Assembly (NCBI GenBank): GCA_035487355.1 | Contig: DATHMF010000089.1 | Coordinates: 1-64,000, forward strand | DNA: 64,000 nt | Source of the DNA: Terriglobales bacterium | GTDB taxonomy: Bacteria; Acidobacteriota; Terriglobia; Terriglobales; Acidobacteriaceae | Reading direction: 5' to 3' | Shown: piece after piece, positions 18,589 through 28,420 of the stretch | How the letters are laid out: each line of letters opens with the position of its first letter | How positions within the stretch are numbered: the stretch's first letter is position 1 | Program-made: the position numbers and the translations under genes | The notes under the pieces: model-generated | The model's input: only the letters and a program-made list of their open reading frames with translations | What the model was told of the DNA's origin: nothing | Database searches by the model: none

Positions 18589-18757
18589 GTTTCGAGTTTC
18601 AGGTTTCAAGTTATCAGTTCCCAGTTTTTTCGCCGCGGATGAACGCGGATTTTCCAAATCCTTCAGAGAATGCCTTGCGGCTGCGTGTACGACCGACACA
18701 TCCTCGGGGTCCTTCGACTCGGGCGTTCGCCCTCGCTCAGGATGACAGACTTAAATT
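18581..18757. repeat. Composite dispersed repeat block
   Basis: In order: a TTTCAAGTTTCGAGTTTCAG tract with CAGTTCCCAGTTTT, the TTTTTTCGCCGCGGATGAAC element, and the AGAGAATGCCTTGC..CTCAGGATGACAG element. The last two occur in the same order at 5386-5547. The TTCCCAGTTTTT motif also occurs near 57180-57193. The block lies between the dehydrogenase and gpmI and impinges on the 5' end of the dehydrogenase gene. Confidence 0.7.
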
Positions 18758-18763
18758 AGACGT

Positions 18764-20371
18764 TCAATTTTTTAAAACTCGTAAATCATTACCGGTCATA
18801 TCTTTAGGCTCGGATATATCAAGCATCGCTAGTATTGTTGGTGAGATGTCTCGCAGGGCTCCATCGGGACGCAAGGAGTATTGCTTTGCATCTTCGCTCA
18901 CCAGGATCAGGGGCACGGGATTGGTGGTGTGCGCGGTATGCGGACCACCGCTGACGGGATCAACCATCAGCTCGGCGTTGCCGTGATCGGCGGTGATGAG
19001 CATTGCACCTCCACGCTGGCGCAGCGCGGTATGAATGCGTCCCAGGCAGGCGTCTACGGTCTCGACGGCTTTGACTGTGGGCTCAAGTTTCCCGGAGTGG
19101 CCTACCATATCGGCGTTAGCAAAGTTCACGATGACGACATCGAAGGTTGCATCTTCAATCGCTTTGACGACAGCGTCGGCGATGCCCGAGGCGCTCATCT
19201 CAGGTTTGAGATCGTAGGTCGCAACTTTTTGTGAAGGGACGAGCACGCGGTCTTCTCCAGGAAAGGGTTGCTCGACGCCACCGTTGAAGAAGTACGTAAC
19301 GTGGGCATACTTTTCTGTTTCTGCCACGCGCAGGTTGCGCATGCCAAGATTGCCCATGACATTAGCCAGGATATTATTCAACGACTCGGAAGGCACGACC
19401 ACCGGCAGGGTGAATTTCTTGTCGTACTCGGTCATGCAAATGTATTTGAGATTTTTGGGAATGCGGCTGCGCGGGATGGCGGCATCGAGCGCTTCGGCGT
19501 CGGGCAGGTCGCCGCCGGCTTCTTTGCTGATTCCACTTTCCCGGGCGAGGCAGCGGGCGATCTGACGGGCACGATCGGCGCGGAAGTTGAAGCTGATACA
19601 GACATCTTCGTCGCGGATGGATGCTACCGGTTCGCCGCGATTATCAATGCAGACAAAGGGAACGATGAATTCATCGGTGACGTCTTTGTTGTAGGAGTCT
19701 TTAATTCCCTGCACCGGATCCACGTAACGTCCACCCTCGCCGCGACCTTCGACCATGGCGGAGAAGGCTTTATCTTCGCGCTCCCAGCGGCGGTCGCGAT
19801 CCATAGCGTAGTAACGGCCGCTGACGCTGGCCACTTTGCCGCCGAACTCGCGCATCTTCTGCTGGAGCTGCTGCAAGTAGAGGACGCCGTTGGTGGGCAA
19901 GGTGTCGCGGCCATCCATGAAAGCATGGACGAAGACGCGGTCCACACCGTTTTGCTTGGCCATCCGCAACAAGGCATAGAGATGGTTCTGATGTGAGTGC
20001 ACACCGCCATCGGAGACCAAACCAAATATATGCAGGCGGCGTCCACCGCTGCGCGCGTGCTTGATGGCATCGAGAAGAACCGGATTGCTGAAGAACTCTC
20101 CGTTCTCGATCATGACGTCAATCTTGGAGATATCCATGGAGACGACGCGACCGGCGCCGATGTTAAGATGGCCGACTTCGCTGTTACCCATTTGTCCGTT
20201 GGGCAGGCCGACGTAGCGTCCGCTGGTGTGAATGAGCGTGTTCGGAAAATCACGCAGAAGCTGATCGTAGTTCGGTTTGCGCGCCAGGGCGATGGCATTG
20301 GCCTTGGTTTCGGCGCGAAAGCCCCAGCCATCAAGAATGATAAGAACAAGAGGTTTGGGTCGGGTTGGCAT
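18764..20371 (-). CDS. gpmI: 2,3-bisphosphoglycerate-independent phosphoglycerate mutase
   Basis: 535 residues, full length for the Mn-dependent, cofactor-independent mutase of glycolysis (3-phosphoglycerate to 2-phosphoglycerate). Metal and catalytic motifs are present: LIILDGWG with Asp14, the phosphoserine nucleophile Ser64 in [45 protein letters not shown] and ITADHGNAE. The next step of glycolysis, enolase, is encoded 2 kb away on the same strand (22385-23698), which supports functional grouping. Confidence 0.97.
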   Translation of the reverse strand: MPTRPKPLVLIILDGWGFRAETKANAIALARKPNYDQLLRDFPNTLIHTSGRYVGLPNGQMGNSEVGHLNIGAGRVVSMDISKIDVMIENGEFFSNPVLLDAIKHARSGGRRLHIFGLVSDGGVHSHQNHLYALLRMAKQNGVDRVFVHAFMDGRDTLPTNGVLYLQQLQQKMREFGGKVASVSGRYYAMDRDRRWEREDKAFSAMVEGRGEGGRYVDPVQGIKDSYNKDVTDEFIVPFVCIDNRGEPVASIRDEDVCISFNFRADRARQIARCLARESGISKEAGGDLPDAEALDAAIPRSRIPKNLKYICMTEYDKKFTLPVVVPSESLNNILANVMGNLGMRNLRVAETEKYAHVTYFFNGGVEQPFPGEDRVLVPSQKVATYDLKPEMSASGIADAVVKAIEDATFDVVIVNFANADMVGHSGKLEPTVKAVETVDACLGRIHTALRQRGGAMLITADHGNAELMVDPVSGGPHTAHTTNPVPLILVSEDAKQYSLRPDGALRDISPTILAMLDISEPKDMTGNDLRVLKN

Positions 20372-20432
20372 TTGGATTCAGTGAAGCTCGATTGTAAAGG
20401 AATTTTTCGGCAGTTTCAGGCGGTACCAGGCT

Positions 20433-20897
20433 TCAGCTTGATATTTGATCCTTCTTTCGGACGTGCAGCAGCTTCTGGACCTCTGCGATAACGGCGCCGG
20501 ATTCATCTTTGACCTCAACCATGAACGTTCGTTCTATCTTCTCTTCGGTTTTCAGTGCCTGCCTGATCTCTTCGATCTGCTCGCCGGACAAGTGGAAAAT
20601 GGCGGAAACTTTGCCTTTACCGGGCTTGCGGAAGCGGATGCTGGCGGACTTGTCCCAAACGATGTAGTCCCGCCCCAAATTCTCGATCAGCATAAGCATG
20701 AAAAACGGATCGGTCATGGAATACAGCGAGCCTCCATAGTGGGTGCCAACGTAATTCGAGTTCAAGCGACGGAGCTTCATTTCCACCGCAATCTCTTTCC
20801 AGTCGGGCTGCAGGCGCTTTACCCTGATCCCCGCGCCCAGAAAGGGCGGCCAAAGATTCATTAGCATTCGCATGTGGCGTTTCAAGGCTTTCTTCAC
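20433..20897 (-). CDS. DUF4442 hotdog-fold (thioesterase-like) protein
   Basis: 154 residues matching DUF4442, a hotdog-fold family related to thioesterases. Visible features are the NYVGTHYGGSLYSMTDPFFM segment, where the hotdog central helix lies, and strands with ASIRFRKPGKGKV. Residues such as Asn, His and Asp near 48-63 would line an acyl-thioester site. The start overlaps the stop of the upstream gene by 4 nt, so the two are translationally coupled. The actual substrate is unknown. Confidence 0.85.
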   Translation of the reverse strand: MKKALKRHMRMLMNLWPPFLGAGIRVKRLQPDWKEIAVEMKLRRLNSNYVGTHYGGSLYSMTDPFFMLMLIENLGRDYIVWDKSASIRFRKPGKGKVSAIFHLSGEQIEEIRQALKTEEKIERTFMVEVKDESGAVIAEVQKLLHVRKKDQISS

Positions 20898-21496
20898 AAT
20901 ATGCTCCTGCTGAAGTTAGCAGCTCTAATCAATAGAACCAACCCTGCCACGAGGGCACACGCAAACAGCAACTGAGTAAGCATCAAGCTCATGGCAATGA
21001 CCGACCAAAGCCAGAAAGAGAGCCGATCACGCGCATTGGCCGAGGGCAATGCCTGATCTAATTTAAGTTGCCCACGCAACGTGCCAACCTCAACATCTAA
21101 CAATGACTCTTGAAACACGCTGGAATACAGGTTCAACGAATGGCGTCCGCGAATGAACGCCGCATATACGCGCCGGGGCGCGAAGAGCTCTCCCATGGCG
21201 AGTGCACCCAGATTCAATTGCCATGCCGCGTAATAGCTCTTGCAGCCGGAAGCAATCTCCCAGGCCGCGATTTCAGCCTCTCCGGTCAGGCTGGTATCGT
21301 ATTCTGTCAAGATGTGGTGGATGTCGTGCAATTTGACCGCTCTCACGCGGGCCTTGGTGTTGGGGAAATAGATAGGAAGCGGGCCTGCTTGAACCTTGAC
21401 CCATTTACTGTTGTATCCGCCATCGCCGAAATTGTTGGTTTGAAAATATTGTGCGCGAGCGTCGCGAACCGTAAGAGTTGGAGCATAGCGGGGCAT
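20894..21496 (-). CDS. COQ4-motif membrane protein
   Basis: 200 residues. The stretch HDIHH at 57-61 is followed by exactly 11 residues and Glu73. This is the HDxxHx(11)E zinc-ligand motif of COQ4, the protein required for ubiquinone biosynthesis. A WELGA-type helix region follows, and two hydrophobic segments close the protein (about 157-190), which classical COQ4 lacks. The upstream neighbour is an EamA transporter and the downstream one the DUF4442 hotdog protein (4-nt overlap). A role in quinone or lipid metabolism is inference from the motif; overall similarity is not assessable by eye. Confidence 0.65.
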   Translation of the reverse strand: MPRYAPTLTVRDARAQYFQTNNFGDGGYNSKWVKVQAGPLPIYFPNTKARVRAVKLHDIHHILTEYDTSLTGEAEIAAWEIASGCKSYYAAWQLNLGALAMGELFAPRRVYAAFIRGRHSLNLYSSVFQESLLDVEVGTLRGQLKLDQALPSANARDRLSFWLWSVIAMSLMLTQLLFACALVAGLVLLIRAANFSRSIL

Positions 21497-21538
21497 GCGG
21501 AATTTCTATTTCATATTTTACTTTGGTGAGACTGAGTT

Positions 21539-22381
21539 CTAAGCTGCGATGAACGGGATTGCCACCAGCACAACCCACATACCTGCAGTTTGAATGCGAT
21601 TCATCCGCTCCTTCAAAATAGAACGCGCCAGGATCACAGTGACCACGGGATACAACGATGAAAGCACGGCGGCGACATCGAGCCTGCCGACTTGCGTGGC
21701 CATCATGAAGAAGCCGTTGCCCAGGGTATCCAGAATTCCAGTAAGGGCGGCGAGGGGCAGGAGCCTGGCCGGCGGAAGACACGACTCGCGAGTGAAAAGA
21801 CAAAACACGCACATCAGAAGTGCAGAGGCAAGACGCGCCGTACACAGAGGCCAAAGCACGGCCGAAGCGCTGGCCAGCTTCATGCAGGTGAGAAATCCGC
21901 CAAAGCCTAAGCCAGCGATCACAGCAAGACCGATGCCCACGGGACGCTCATGCAGACTTTCTGGCTTAGAGACAAACACAATGCCAATGATGGCAATCAC
22001 AAACCCCAAGAGCTGGAGTTTGCCGGGTCTGCCTTGCAGCAGAATTCCAATTGCAACCGGAAGCGCGGCCGTAATGACCGCCGCCACGGGAGCGTTGATT
22101 CCCATTTTCCCCACTGCGAGCGCGCGGTAAAAGGCGGCGAGGCCGATGCTGCCAAGGAGGCCTCCGGCGATGGCCCACAGGAGCGAATGACGATCGGGTA
22201 TGGCCTCGTGCTTCAGCAAGGCCAGCGCAAGCACCAAAAGGAAGCCCGTACTATGCGCAGCCACGACGAGACCAAAGACACTGGTGCGCTTGGCGGCGAT
22301 GCCACCGCTAAAATCTCCTACTCCCCAGGAGGCGGCGGAGGCGAGACTGAGACCTACTGAAGCGAATTGCGTTGGAGCCAA
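21539..22381 (-). CDS. EamA/DMT-family transporter
   Basis: 280 residues with about ten hydrophobic segments in two EamA halves (roughly 10-135 and 150-278). The second half ends in the typical SLYPVVTVILARSILKERM signature of drug/metabolite transporters. An inner-membrane exporter or importer of unknown small molecules. It starts 3 nt from the enolase stop, so probably in one transcript with eno. Confidence 0.9.
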   Translation of the reverse strand: MAPTQFASVGLSLASAASWGVGDFSGGIAAKRTSVFGLVVAAHSTGFLLVLALALLKHEAIPDRHSLLWAIAGGLLGSIGLAAFYRALAVGKMGINAPVAAVITAALPVAIGILLQGRPGKLQLLGFVIAIIGIVFVSKPESLHERPVGIGLAVIAGLGFGGFLTCMKLASASAVLWPLCTARLASALLMCVFCLFTRESCLPPARLLPLAALTGILDTLGNGFFMMATQVGRLDVAAVLSSLYPVVTVILARSILKERMNRIQTAGMWVVLVAIPFIAA

Positions 22382-22384
22382 ACC

Positions 22385-23710
<1,326 letters not shown>

Positions 23711-23745
23711 TTAAATAGTTTTAAATGAAACCTTAATTATAAAGC

Positions 23746-23785
23746 AGTGAGTAGTGCTCAGTACCCGGTACTCAGTACTCAGAAA
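23746..23785. repeat. ACTCAGTACCCGGTAC-type dispersed repeat
   Basis: A tract of GTGCTCAGTACCCGGTACTC and further CAGTACTCAG, the same family as 8604-8639 and 27391-27424. It lies upstream of eno. Confidence 0.6.
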
Positions 23786-23840
23786 TTAGCTTTTGGCTCT
23801 GTTTTGTTCATGCGCTTCCTGGCAGGATCTGCACGTGAAA

Positions 23841-24869
23841 CTACGGAATGAGCACCACTTTGCCGAATTGGGAGCTGTTTTCCAGATACTCGTGGGCGGC
23901 GCGGGCTTCTTTCAGAGGAAAGCTGCGGTCGAGCACTGGCTTTAGTTTCCCGCTGAAGATGTGGCGCAATACTTCGTACATCTCACCCATGGTTCCCATG
24001 TAGGAACCCAAAAAGGAAAGCTGGCGGGCAAATAAGAAGCGGATATCGAATTTAGCTTCGGTGCCGGTGGTGGCGCCGCAGGTGACGAGTTTGCCTCCGG
24101 GTTTCATGGACTTCATGCTCTCCATCCAGGTGGCTGATCCGACGTGCTCGAAGACGATATCCACTCCGGCGCGGCCGGTGATTTTCTTGACCTCTTCGGA
24201 AATTGTCTGCTTGTAGTGATTGATGCCAAAATCGGCGCCAAGTTGGAAGCCTTTGGCCAGCTTCTGCTCGTCACCGGCTGTGGTAATCACCGTAGCGTTG
24301 AAGAGCTTGGCAATCTGGATGGCAGCACTGCCTACACCCGACCCCGCTCCCAAGACGAGAACAGTATCGCCGGGCTTGATGGCGCACCGGCCCACCAGCA
24401 TGTGCCACGCGGTAGTAAAGACCAGAGGAACACTGGCTGCCTGCTCGAAGGTAAGCTGTGCGCTCTCAGGAACAGGAACCACGTTGACACGGGACACCGC
24501 GATGTATTCGCAGTTGCCGCCGTCGCCAGAGTAACCGAGGACGCTGAAGTCACGGCAAAAATTCTGGCGTCCGCCGACGCATTCGACGCAGTGGCCGCAG
24601 AAAGTCATGGGAGCCAGCAGTACACGCTCACCAACTTTCAGGTCTGTGACATATTCGCCCAGTTCGGCGACCTCGCCGGCGATGTCGCTGCCATTGATAT
24701 GCGGCAGCTTGATGCCGGGCAGTCCTTTGCGAATGAAGAGATCAAGATGATTCAGGGCACAGGCCTTGACCCGAATGAGTACATGGTCTTTGCGAAGCTG
24801 CGGGTCGGGGACATCTTCGTATTGCAAGACCTCAGGACCGCCGAATTGGTGGAAGCGGATTGCTTTCAT
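23841..24869 (-). CDS. Zinc-containing quinone oxidoreductase-like alcohol dehydrogenase (MDR family)
   Basis: 342 residues from the ATG at 24869, which is preceded by AGGAGC; an upstream in-frame ATG at 24926 lacks such support. Medium-chain dehydrogenase/reductase fold: a GroES-like N-terminus (MKAIRFHQFGGPEVLQYED), structural-zinc cysteines in CGHCVECVGGRQNFC (about 91-105), and a cofactor loop GAGSGVGSAAIQIAK. The catalytic-zinc Cys usual near residue 38 reads ALNHLDLFI, as in quinone oxidoreductases. Likely NADPH-dependent; substrate unknown. Confidence 0.9.
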   Translation of the reverse strand: MKAIRFHQFGGPEVLQYEDVPDPQLRKDHVLIRVKACALNHLDLFIRKGLPGIKLPHINGSDIAGEVAELGEYVTDLKVGERVLLAPMTFCGHCVECVGGRQNFCRDFSVLGYSGDGGNCEYIAVSRVNVVPVPESAQLTFEQAASVPLVFTTAWHMLVGRCAIKPGDTVLVLGAGSGVGSAAIQIAKLFNATVITTAGDEQKLAKGFQLGADFGINHYKQTISEEVKKITGRAGVDIVFEHVGSATWMESMKSMKPGGKLVTCGATTGTEAKFDIRFLFARQLSFLGSYMGTMGEMYEVLRHIFSGKLKPVLDRSFPLKEARAAHEYLENSSQFGKVVLIP

Positions 24870-24912
24870 TTTGCTCCTAATTTCGCTCCTAGAAGAAAAC
24901 GACATTATAGAG

Positions 24913-25001
24913 CAGGCGGCTAGCACTCAGCTCTAAGTAGCCTGTAGCTGTTAGCTGTTAGCTTTTAGCTCTTAGCTTGGAGACGCAGCAAGCTGCGTCT
25001 C
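24913..25001. repeat. AGCTGTTAGCTTTTAGCTC tract and a REP-like palindrome
   Basis: A tract of TAGCTGTTAGCTGTTAGC variants is followed by a perfect 10-bp inverted repeat at 24980-25001 (arms GAGACGCAGC and GCTGCGTCTC separated by AA). The palindrome resembles the other xxAAxx-centred hairpins found between genes here (28311-28330, 52073-52086). Confidence 0.6.
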
Positions 25002-25102
25002 TACGATAGAGTCTCTACGATAAAGCGTTTTGGTTTCTCGGCTGTGAGTCTCACGAGAAGCGGCCTTTCGGCACTTCCCTTTCCAGCGATACAATTGAAG
25101 AC

Positions 25103-25924
25103 GTGATCGATATCTACGAAGAGATCGTCAAGCTGAGGCGCGAGGGGCGCAAAGCTGCGCTGGCCACTATTATCAACGTGCGCGGCTCGATTCCCTCTTT
25201 CCAGTCGGCCAAGATGCTGGTGCGCGATGATGGCTCGATAATGGGAACGGTAGGCGGTGGCTGCGTCGAGGCCGAGGTCTGGCAGGCGGCGCGCGAGGTC
25301 ATCGAAAAAGAACGTCCGACCACTCTTACATTTAATCTGAATCACGACCCGAAATACGACACCGGGCTGGTGTGCGGCGGGACGCTGGAAATTTATGTCG
25401 AGCCGGTGCTGCCGACTGCGTTGCTCTACCTGTTTGGGGCGGGCCACGTCGCGGTGAATGTTTACAAGATCGCGCTGCAGGCGGGATTTGACGTTATTGT
25501 GATTGACGACCGTGAATCCTATGCCAATCGCGAGCGCTTTCCTGAGGCCCGCGAGATCCATGCCGAGGATTTTGAGAAAGTTTGCGCCCAGTTTATCCCC
25601 AACGAAGGCGACTTTATGGTCATCGCCACGCGCGGACACCGCGATGACATGCGCGTGCTGCGCTGGGCGGTGGAGACCCCTATCCGCTACCTGGGCATGA
25701 TCGGCTCGCAGCGCAAGTGGATTGCGATTTGCGACGAGCTGGAACGCGAAGGCATTGCCCGCGAAAAACTCGACCGCGTGCACTCACCCGTGGGCCTGGA
25801 TATCGGCGCGATTACGCCGGAAGAAATTGCCGTGGCCATTGTGGCGGAGATGATTGCTATCCGGCGACATGCGGAGGCGGGTGTGAAAAGGAAACGTGTG
25901 GAGCGTAAGGTGATTGGAACCTAG
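25103..25924 (+). CDS. XdhC/CoxI family protein (molybdenum hydroxylase maturation)
   Basis: 273 residues from a GTG start. The N-terminal XdhC_CoxI domain (about 1-75) includes the MGTVGGGCVEAEV motif. The C-terminal XdhC Rossmann domain (about 98-255) includes LYLFGAGHVA, TRGHRDDMRVL and RYLGMIGSQRK, then SPVGLDIGAITPEEIAVAI. The family helps insert sulfurated molybdenum cofactor into xanthine dehydrogenase-type enzymes. No hydroxylase gene is in the window, but the mocA-like gene 134 nt downstream fits the same pathway. Confidence 0.93.
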   Translation: MIDIYEEIVKLRREGRKAALATIINVRGSIPSFQSAKMLVRDDGSIMGTVGGGCVEAEVWQAAREVIEKERPTTLTFNLNHDPKYDTGLVCGGTLEIYVEPVLPTALLYLFGAGHVAVNVYKIALQAGFDVIVIDDRESYANRERFPEAREIHAEDFEKVCAQFIPNEGDFMVIATRGHRDDMRVLRWAVETPIRYLGMIGSQRKWIAICDELEREGIAREKLDRVHSPVGLDIGAITPEEIAVAIVAEMIAIRRHAEAGVKRKRVERKVIGT

Positions 25925-25949
25925 CTCCCAGCTCCAAGGAAAAGCAACT

Positions 25950-26025
25950 GCTTACCGCGGATTTCACGGATAACGCGGATTAGTAATTCATCGCAGAGGA
26001 CGCAGAGGATTTTTTAATCCGTGCT
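25950..26025. repeat. CCGCGGAT and GCAGAGGACGCAGAGG dispersed repeats
   Basis: ACCGCGGATTTCACGGATAA with CGCGGATTAG, followed by TCGCAGAGGACGCAGAGGA. These match the repeats at 5386-5425 and 18625-18651 and, inverted, those at 1010-1050 and 2364-2398. They fill the gap between xdhC and the mocA-like gene. Confidence 0.5.
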
Positions 26026-26058
26026 CAGCAGGCATTCTCTCTGGTAATCTTCTAAGTC

Positions 26059-26664
26059 ATGGCACGATCACCGAATTTTGCCGGCCTGATTCTGGCTGCG
26101 GGGGATTCTTCACGCATGGGCCGCGACAAGGCCCTGCTTCCCTGGCGGGGTAAAACATTCCTGGCAGCGGCCATAGAATCGCTGGCTCCGCATACGGAGT
26201 TGGTAATCGTGGTAGCCGGCAAAAATTCCGAGTCGCTGAAACCGATTATCTATCCTTTCGCTGGGGTCTATCTCGTGGAAAATCCCACGCCTGAACTGGG
26301 ACAGTTTAGCTCACTGCAAATCGGATTGCGCGAGGTGTTGAATCACGGCCGCGATGCTGCCATTGTGACTTTAGTGGACCGGCCTCCGGCGCAACCTGCA
26401 ACCGTGGAGAAACTGCTGGACCGATTTTTGCAGGTCGTTCCGTTGGGCTGGTGGGCGGTGATACCAGAGTTCAACGGACATCATGGGCATCCCATCGTTG
26501 TAGGCCGCGAGATGATCGAGGCATTCCTGAAAGCGCCAGCCTCCTCTACCGCACGCGAGATCGAGCACTCGTTGCAAAAGATCATTGACTACTTCCCAGT
26601 CAGTGACCCGGCGGTGACTACAAACATCAATACGCCCGAGGAATATGAACAACTTCAGCGATAA
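26059..26664 (+). CDS. MocA/MobA-like nucleotidyltransferase (molybdenum cofactor cytidylyltransferase type)
   Basis: 201 residues, GT-A nucleotidyltransferase fold. Motifs are LILAAGDSSRMGRDKALLPW (nucleotide binding, 11-30), LVDRPP near 112 (metal site) and NGHHGHPIVVG near 146. These are typical of MocA, which transfers CMP to molybdopterin-Mo. The preceding xdhC gene supports this. The 3' end overlaps the HAD phosphatase start by 20 nt. Confidence 0.85.
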   Translation: MARSPNFAGLILAAGDSSRMGRDKALLPWRGKTFLAAAIESLAPHTELVIVVAGKNSESLKPIIYPFAGVYLVENPTPELGQFSSLQIGLREVLNHGRDAAIVTLVDRPPAQPATVEKLLDRFLQVVPLGWWAVIPEFNGHHGHPIVVGREMIEAFLKAPASSTAREIEHSLQKIIDYFPVSDPAVTTNINTPEEYEQLQR

Positions 26665-27388
26665 GAGGGGCCCTATTCCCATTTCTGAAAAAGTTATTTC
26701 CCTTTCTGAAAAAGCTACTAGATTTATTGATGCCATCGTGGCGCTGCGCCCGGCGATTGCCGTATTCGATTGCGATGACACGCTGTGGAAGGGGGATTCG
26801 GGAAAAGGTTTTATGGATTGGGAGATTGAAAATAAGATCGTCTCCGATAAAGTGGCCGCCTGGGCCCGGGTGCGTTACGCCGAGTACGTGCAAGGTAAAG
26901 TCAGCGAGGAAGACATGTGCGGCGAGATGGTAGCGTGGCATAAGGGGACCGAGATTGCTGTGCTGGAAGACGCTGGAGAGCGCTATTTCGTGGAAAGGGT
27001 GGAAAAGCAGGTTTTCCCCGAGATGCAGGAGTTGGTGGCGCGCCTGATCAACGCGGGCTGCGATGTCTGGGCGGTTTCCTCAACGAATGAATGGGTGATC
27101 CGCGCCGGCGTGAGTCGCTATGGCATACGCGCCGACCACGTGTTGGCGGTGAGTCTTGAGAGTAAAAACGGAATTGCAACAGAAAAGCTGATCCGGGTGC
27201 CGACGGGTGAAGGCAAGGCTGTGGCCGTGCGGCAATTCATCGGCGGGCAGGTAGACATGGTCTTCGGAAACTCAGTTCACGATGCCGCTATGCTGGGGCT
27301 GGCGCGGCACGCGTATGCTGTTAATCCCAATCCTGATCTGAAGCGGATTGCGCAAGAGCGGGGATGGACGATCTACGAGCCGGATTGA
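26645..27388 (+). CDS. HAD-superfamily phosphatase (SerB-like, HAD-IB)
   Basis: 247 residues. The HAD nucleophile motif is VFDCDDTLW with Asp42 and Asp44; motif II lies in WAVSSTNEWVIRAG, Lys in GEGKAVAVR and motif IV in VDMVFGNSVHDAAML. The alpha-helical cap between motifs I and II places it in the phosphoserine-phosphatase-like group. The start overlaps the mocA-like gene by 20 nt. It could begin at a later Met, but the nucleophile region is intact either way. Substrate unknown. Confidence 0.88.
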   Translation: MNNFSDKRGPIPISEKVISLSEKATRFIDAIVALRPAIAVFDCDDTLWKGDSGKGFMDWEIENKIVSDKVAAWARVRYAEYVQGKVSEEDMCGEMVAWHKGTEIAVLEDAGERYFVERVEKQVFPEMQELVARLINAGCDVWAVSSTNEWVIRAGVSRYGIRADHVLAVSLESKNGIATEKLIRVPTGEGKAVAVRQFIGGQVDMVFGNSVHDAAMLGLARHAYAVNPNPDLKRIAQERGWTIYEPD

Positions 27389-27390
27389 AG

Positions 27391-27424
27391 AAGCAGTCAG
27401 TACTCAGCATTCAGCACTCAGCCC
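27391..27424. repeat. CAGTACTCAGCATTCAGCAC dispersed repeat
   Basis: A copy of the ACTCAG/AGTACT family also present at 8604-8639, 16997-17020 and 23746-23785, placed directly after the HAD gene stop. Confidence 0.55.
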
Positions 27425-27466
27425 CGATACCGCTTTCGTGACTACGGGGGGCGCCCCGAGTTCAAG

Positions 27467-27847
27467 GTGGGCCAACAGCTCGCCGAAACGAATCCCGAAC
27501 CAGTAGTGAAAACTCCACGACGAGCTAAGGTTCCGGAACGTCCTGATCCGCAGGACAGGCCGCGCACATCGAATAGGCCTATGACACCGAAGGACCGGAG
27601 TCTTCAAGGCACACAAGAACAATTAGAAGGTATGGAACAGTATCAGGAGGACAAGGTAAAACAAGGAGCTGGAGCTGGTGAACGAGATGAACAACCGGGA
27701 GGCTATGGCGTCAGCAAGAGTAAGAGTGACCAGGCTGCCCAGCAGCGTCGCGGCAAAATCAGAAGTTTGAAGGACGCAGTGGAAGACGAGAAGCAAAGGA
27801 ACGCAGAAGAGGACGTCACTGTTATCTTGTGTCGTTTGATCTTTTGA
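27467..27847 (+). CDS. Doubtful hydrophilic hypothetical protein
   Basis: A 126-codon frame from a GTG without a clear ribosome-binding site. The product is rich in Glu, Gln, Lys, Arg, Asp and Pro (for example PERPDPQDRPRTSNRPM) and ends in a sudden hydrophobic tail. The 3' end overlaps the convergent scaffold gene by 26 nt. It may be real, since composition is not random-looking, or a chance frame between genes. No family recognised. Confidence 0.3.
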   Translation: MGQQLAETNPEPVVKTPRRAKVPERPDPQDRPRTSNRPMTPKDRSLQGTQEQLEGMEQYQEDKVKQGAGAGERDEQPGGYGVSKSKSDQAAQQRRGKIRSLKDAVEDEKQRNAEEDVTVILCRLIF

Positions 27848-28196
27848 CGTTAGCTATGGCGGCACGAAGGGTATCAATGGCCAGGGCGGCGGCGTGATTT
27901 GATTCGGGATTCAATCCACCTAAACCGGCAGTAAGGTCTTCGCTGCTGAGTTTTTTTGCGTAATCGAGAGTCCGATTGGTGACCAACTCAGTTAAAAGTG
28001 ACCCGCAGGCGATGGAGGCAACGCATCCTTTGGCGCGAAAGCGGGCTTCAGTGATGTATCCATCCTTGAGTGTCAGCGTGAGGCGCAGCACATCGCCGCA
28101 CACGGGGTTTTCCAGTTGCGCCGAAGCCGTGGGAGCAGGCAGGTCGCCCGCGTTGCGGGGGTGTTCGAAGTGATCGAGAAGTTGAGGTGAGTACAT
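27822..28196 (-). CDS. IscU/NifU-N-like iron-sulfur scaffold protein lacking the third cysteine
   Basis: 124 residues from the ATG at 28196 (MYSPQLLDHFEHPRNAGD is the conserved family start; an upstream ATG adds unrelated residues). Two cluster ligands are visible: ENPVCGD with its Asp, and the Cys in AKGCVASIACGS. The third ligand, normally in an HCxxL motif, reads NHAAALA here. An extra Cys occurs in the second motif. The family assembles Fe-S clusters. Lack of the third ligand suggests a modified scaffold or regulatory role. Confidence 0.85.
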   Translation of the reverse strand: MYSPQLLDHFEHPRNAGDLPAPTASAQLENPVCGDVLRLTLTLKDGYITEARFRAKGCVASIACGSLLTELVTNRTLDYAKKLSSEDLTAGLGGLNPESNHAAALAIDTLRAAIANVKRSNDTR

Positions 28197-28310
28197 TATG
28201 AACGACTTACGGCACGAATAAAGAGGCTGCGGAAAAGCATCTATTTTGGCGCTCCGCTTCGCTGCGCGCATGCCTGCGGCAGCGCGGAAGTATTAGTTTC
28301 CAGCAACTTA

Positions 28311-28330
28311 CGGCACAGCTAAAGCTGTGC
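28311..28330. repeat. Perfect palindrome GGCACAGCTAAAGCTGTGCC
   Basis: 9-bp arms around a central AA. It is followed by CCCTCCGAAAG, and a similar setting is seen after the palindrome cluster at 52128-52160. One of the CTAAAG-centred REP-like hairpins of this window. Confidence 0.7.
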
Positions 28331-28420
28331 CCCTCCGAAAGATCGCGCGCAAATTGAGTTTTTCAGCAAGGTCTGAAGTCATGCCCCCATCCGGAAGCTA
28401 ATTTACATTATTCTAGCTGC

